A stretch of 42,406 nt of DNA from Parasulfuritortus sp. (GTDB taxonomy: Bacteria > Pseudomonadota > Gammaproteobacteria > Burkholderiales > Thiobacillaceae): assembly GCA_031291185.1 (NCBI GenBank), contig JARLJM010000112.1:1-42406 (forward strand), read 5' to 3'. Below the pieces are notes generated by a model. It searched no databases. It had not been told where the DNA came from and saw nothing but the letters and a program-made list of their open reading frames with translations. Shown here piece by piece: positions 39,634 through 42,406 of the stretch; position 1 is the stretch's first letter, and every line of letters begins with the position of its first letter. The position numbers were made by a program, and so were the translations under genes.

Positions 39634-40812
39634 TTACATCACCATAGGTATGAAACGTACCGGGTCTCCAGTAGCGATGCTATGCCCGGCTTCAACCTCC
39701 ACCAAGCCCTCCGCCCACGCCATCGAAGTGAGCGCGCCCGAGCTCTGGTTCGGGTAGAGCACGGCTCGGCCCTGCTCCACCCGTGCACGCAGGTATTCCT
39801 GGCGGTCTCCAGCCTTCTTGCGCTCGAAACCGGCAGGCAGGTTGAAGTTGAGCGGCGGCTGCCAGCGCCCGCCCATGCGGGTGAGCAGGAAGGGCTGCGC
39901 GAACAGGCAGAAGACCACGTAGGCCGAGACCGGGTTGCCGGGCAGGCCGATGAAATCGGCAGTGCCGACCCGGCCGTAGGCCAGCGGCTTGCCGGGTTTC
40001 ATGGCGACCTTCCACAGGTCCAGCCGGCCGAGTTGGCTGACAGCGGCCTTGACGTGGTCCTCCTCGCCGACCGAGACCCCACCGGTGGTCATCACCACGT
40101 CGGCTTCACGGGCGGCTTGTTCCAGCGCGGTCGTGGTGGCGGCCAGGGTATCGGTCACCGTGCCCAGGTCGATCACTTCGCAACCCATGGCGGTGAGCAG
40201 CGCGATCAGGCTGGCGCGGTTGGAGTTGTAGATACGGCCCGGCGGCAGGGGCTGGCCGGGCTGGACCAGTTCGTCTCCGGTGAAGAACACGGCGACCTTC
40301 AATCTGCGATACACGGTCAGCCGGTCGGCGCCGGTCGAAGCAGCGACACCGAGCTGGGCCGGGCCGAGCCGGGTGCCGGCCACCAGCACGGTCTGGCCGG
40401 CGCGGATGTCCTCGCCGGCACGGCGGATATGGGCCGCGGGTTTGGCTGCGCGCAGGATACGGACCTGGCCGTCAGCCGCTTCGGTGTCTTCCTGGATGAC
40501 GATGGCGTCGGCGCCTTCTGGGACCGGCGCGCCGGTGAAGATGCGGGCGGCACTGCCCATGGCCAGTGGTTGCGGCAGGGTGCCGGCGGGGATGCGCTGC
40601 GAGACCGGCAGGATTGCCTCGGCCTGAGCCTCGGCCAGTCGCACCGCATAGCCGTCCATGGCGCTGTTGTCGAGCGGTGGCACGTTCACGGCGGAGACTA
40701 CCGACTCGGCCAGGATGCGGCCGAGCGTATCGGTGGTAGCCAGCGTCTCGGTTTCGGTAACGGGGCGGGCTGCATTCAGCAACTGCGCGCGGGCTTGGTC
40801 AACGCTCAACAT
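39634..40812 (-). CDS. moeA: Molybdopterin molybdotransferase MoeA
   Basis: A 392-residue enzyme that inserts molybdate into adenylylated molybdopterin. Typical segments are VPPLDNSAMDGYAVR near 40, IPAGTLPQPLAMGSAARIFTGAPVPEGADAIV (in part), AGEDIRAGQTV, FFTGDELVQPG, TTGGVSVGEEDH and PGKPLAYGR...GLPGNPVSAYV. The conventional start is the ATG at 40812, which gives the family N-terminus MLSVDQARAQLL; it overlaps the mobB stop by 14 bases. The mobA-mobB-moeA operon is divergent from nap genes that need the cofactor. Confidence 0.96.
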   Translation of the reverse strand: MLSVDQARAQLLNAARPVTETETLATTDTLGRILAESVVSAVNVPPLDNSAMDGYAVRLAEAQAEAILPVSQRIPAGTLPQPLAMGSAARIFTGAPVPEGADAIVIQEDTEAADGQVRILRAAKPAAHIRRAGEDIRAGQTVLVAGTRLGPAQLGVAASTGADRLTVYRRLKVAVFFTGDELVQPGQPLPPGRIYNSNRASLIALLTAMGCEVIDLGTVTDTLAATTTALEQAAREADVVMTTGGVSVGEEDHVKAAVSQLGRLDLWKVAMKPGKPLAYGRVGTADFIGLPGNPVSAYVVFCLFAQPFLLTRMGGRWQPPLNFNLPAGFERKKAGDRQEYLRARVEQGRAVLYPNQSSGALTSMAWAEGLVEVEAGHSIATGDPVRFIPMVM

Positions 40813-41296
40813 GGCGGGCGTGCTCCAGGATGAAATGGGTGATGGGGGCGATGGCGTCGAGCGCGAAGCAGGGCAGGTCAGCGATCGCTTCGTCGGCGGC
40901 GACGGCAAGGATGCAGGGGTCGTTCGGGTAAAGCCAGGGCTGGCCGGTTTCGACCCGGTGTACTTCCAGCTTGGGCAGGTCGGCGTGGCGGTAGCCTTCG
41001 ACCAGCACCAGGTCGCACTCCGACAGGCGGGCGAGGTGTGCCTCCAGTGACGGTTCCGGCGCGCCGCGCAGTTCCGCCGCGATCATCCAGCGGTAGGGTG
41101 AACTGAGCAGGACTTCATGCGCGCCGGCCTGACGGTGGCGCCAGGAATCCTTGCCGGGCGGGTCGAGGGCCACATCGTGATGGCTCTGCTTGATGACCGA
41201 GACCCGCAGCCCGTGCGCGGTCAGTTCGCCGAGCAGTTTCTCGATCAGGGTGGTCTTGCCCGCGCCGCTGTAGCCGGCGATGCCGAATACTTTCAT
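40799..41296 (-). CDS. mobB: Molybdopterin-guanine dinucleotide biosynthesis adaptor MobB
   Basis: A 165-residue GTP-binding protein with the P-loop GYSGAGKTTLIEKLL (8-22), followed by VIKQSHHDVALDPPGKDSWRH (in part) and the LVLVEGYRHADLPKLEVHR region of the family. It assists MobA in adding GMP to molybdopterin. The start at 41296 overlaps the mobA stop (ATGA), so the two are translationally coupled. Confidence 0.95.
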   Translation of the reverse strand: MKVFGIAGYSGAGKTTLIEKLLGELTAHGLRVSVIKQSHHDVALDPPGKDSWRHRQAGAHEVLLSSPYRWMIAAELRGAPEPSLEAHLARLSECDLVLVEGYRHADLPKLEVHRVETGQPWLYPNDPCILAVAADEAIADLPCFALDAIAPITHFILEHARHVER

Positions 41297-41841
41297 TTTT
41301 CCGAGACTTCCTGCGCCCTGTCCCAGTCGTCCGGCGTGTTGACGTTCATGAACGCGGCCGTGTCCTCGGCATCGAGCGGCAGGGGCCGGCTGCCGGCGGC
41401 GAAGTGCAAGGCCCGCAGCGAATGGCCGTGGAATATTTTTCCGGCACCATCCCGCGCCGGGAGCAGGGCGGGCAGCGGGTAATCGGCATAGTAGGCCGCG
41501 CGGCGGGGCTTGCCGGGTTCGCCGAGCAGGCGGCGGATCAGTTTCGCCGTCAGCATCGGCATGTCCACCGGCACGACCAGCGCCCAGGCATCCGGCGTCA
41601 GCGAGGCGAGGTAATGACTGATGGCGACGCCCGGACCCTGGCCCGGTTCCGGGTCGACAAAGGACGGATAGCCCGGCCGCTCGCCGCAGACGACGACCGT
41701 CTCCAGCCCGCTGTCTTTCAGCAGATTGATCATGTGGTCGAGCAGGCTGCCTTCGGCCCAGGGTAACAGCGCCTTGTCCTGCCCCATCCGGCTGGAAAGG
41801 CCGCCGGCCAGGACCACGCCGATAGTCGGTTCCGGTTTCAT
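41293..41841 (-). CDS. mobA: Molybdenum cofactor guanylyltransferase MobA
   Basis: A 182-residue nucleotidyltransferase with the GTP-binding signature VVLAGGLSSRMGQDKALLPW (9-28), VDPEPGQGPGVAI and the metal-binding VVPVDMPML. It converts Mo-molybdopterin to the bis-MGD form used by NapA. First gene of the mobA-mobB-moeA operon; 133 bases separate it from napD. Confidence 0.96.
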   Translation of the reverse strand: MKPEPTIGVVLAGGLSSRMGQDKALLPWAEGSLLDHMINLLKDSGLETVVVCGERPGYPSFVDPEPGQGPGVAISHYLASLTPDAWALVVPVDMPMLTAKLIRRLLGEPGKPRRAAYYADYPLPALLPARDGAGKIFHGHSLRALHFAAGSRPLPLDAEDTAAFMNVNTPDDWDRAQEVSEK

Positions 41842-41894
41842 GCGCCGATTTTAAACGGGAAGACCGTGCGATTTCCGGGATTCGATTTGCCGCC

Positions 41895-41908
41895 TTGATG
41901 TTGGTCAA
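41895..41908 (+). promoter_or_regulatory. FNR/Anr-like box ahead of napD
   Basis: TTGATGTTGGTCAA matches the FNR consensus TTGAT-N4-ATCAA except for one base in the second half. It lies about 70 bases upstream of the napD start, a suitable place for anaerobic activation. A small AGGTT-GAAA-AACCT hairpin (41947-41960) abuts the napD ribosome site. Confidence 0.6.
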
Positions 41909-41974
41909 GGCATTGGAAAGGGGTGGTGATTAGCCTTGCTATCACTAGGTTGAAAAACCTGAGGGGAAAACAGC

Positions 41975-42289
41975 ATGAATCTATCCGGAATTCTCGTAGT
42001 TGCCGACCAAAGCCGGCAAGCCGAAGTCATCGCCTCGCTCGACGCCATGGCAGGCGTGGACGTTCATCATATCGACGCGCCGACCGGCCGCCTGATCGCT
42101 GTACAGGAAGCCGAAGACATCAACGCCGAAGTCGAGGGGCTGCGCCGGATCAAGGCGCTGCCACACGTGATCATGGCCGAGATGGTTTACCACTACATAG
42201 CTGAGGACGACACCCTCTATTCGGAGTTGCCCCCCGAACTCGCCGCGCAGGAAACCTCCTGCACGGTACCCGCTTATCTGATGGATTGA
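41975..42289 (+). CDS. napD: NapD, NapA-specific signal-peptide-binding chaperone
   Basis: A 104-residue cytoplasmic protein that binds the Tat signal of NapA until cofactor is inserted. The N-terminus MNLSGILVVADQSRQAEVIASL and VHHIDAPTGRLIAVQEAE follow the family; the C-terminal extension of about 20 residues with ETSCTVPAYLMD is longer than in the shortest homologues. AGGGG lies 8 bases ahead of the ATG. It is the first nap gene here, with napA 22 bases downstream. Confidence 0.94.
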   Translation: MNLSGILVVADQSRQAEVIASLDAMAGVDVHHIDAPTGRLIAVQEAEDINAEVEGLRRIKALPHVIMAEMVYHYIAEDDTLYSELPPELAAQETSCTVPAYLMD

Positions 42290-42311
42290 CCGCATTTTTC
42301 AGGAGGTTGCG

Positions 42312-42406
42312 ATGGGACTGACACGCCGGGATTTTTTGAAGAACAGCATCGCGGCCAGCGCGGCCGTCACCGTGGGCATGCCGGTGGCCAAACAGGCCGA
42401 AGCGGC
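42312..42406 (+). CDS. napA: NapA, periplasmic nitrate reductase catalytic subunit, N-terminal fragment
   Basis: Only the first 31 codons are in the window, ending inside the gene. They encode a Tat signal, MGLTRRDFLKNS followed by a hydrophobic Ala-rich stretch and VAKQAEA. AGGAGG with 5-base spacing precedes the ATG. Identification rests on the Tat signal and on napD immediately upstream; the molybdenum domain is outside. Confidence 0.88.
   Translation, partial: MGLTRRDFLKNSIAASAAVTVGMPVAKQAEA

Overview
The window looks like part of a chromosome from a sulfur-oxidising, probably denitrifying betaproteobacterium. The evidence is GC-rich DNA, a complete oxidative (reverse) dissimilatory sulfite reductase operon in the order known from Allochromatium vinosum (dsrABEFHCMKLJOPNR), the start of a periplasmic nitrate reductase operon, a high-potential iron-sulfur protein and a GlrK/QseG/GlrR system. 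A Nitrosomonadales-type sulfur oxidiser is my guess; no rRNA or tRNA gene is present to confirm it.

Layout. Positions 1-2045: a divergent queG fragment, tsaE and the amidase amiC. Positions 2120-4023: a soluble NarX-like kinase with a cysteine-bearing GAF domain and its NarL-like regulator. Positions 4079-7951 (minus strand): an EF-hand protein and the glrK-qseG-glrR operon. Positions 8203-11946: a histone-deacetylase-type lysine deacetylase divergent from a Pat-type lysine acetyltransferase, together a likely acetylation on/off pair. Positions 11982-26305 (minus strand): dsrABEFHCMKLJOPNR followed by cysG, which makes the sirohaem that DsrAB needs. Strong stem-loops lie between dsrA and dsrB, dsrB and dsrE, dsrC and dsrM, and dsrP and dsrN.

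Positions 26570-29349 (plus strand) are the most unusual part. A five-gene unit is transcribed divergently from dsrA: an 84-residue unknown protein, a Cas6/Cmx6-like RNA endonuclease homologue with no CRISPR array or other cas gene here, a DsrC-family protein that has lost both redox cysteines, a two-domain rhodanese and a 192-residue unknown protein. I take it to be an accessory module of sulfur oxidation, perhaps acting on RNA or on sulfur transfer. Its function is not shown by the sequence.

Positions 29334-36024 (minus strand) encode an overlapping three-gene signalling operon: an UrtA-like periplasmic binding protein, a large hybrid histidine kinase and a REC-PAS-GGDEF-EAL protein. Positions 36102-39527 hold a TauD-family dioxygenase, a small glycine-rich membrane protein, a probable gene remnant, a HiPIP, an FMN reductase and a bacteriohaemerythrin. 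Positions 39634-41841 (minus strand) are mobA-mobB-moeA for molybdenum cofactor synthesis, divergent from napD-napA, which starts behind an FNR-like box and runs off the end; NapA uses that cofactor.

No stretch over 300 bases lacks a gene. The longest gaps are 26306-26569 (divergent dsr promoter region), 37868-37980 plus the remnant before it, 7952-8202 and 4370-4598; beyond the sites listed I see nothing convincing in the last two. I saw no tRNA, rRNA, insertion sequence or CRISPR array.
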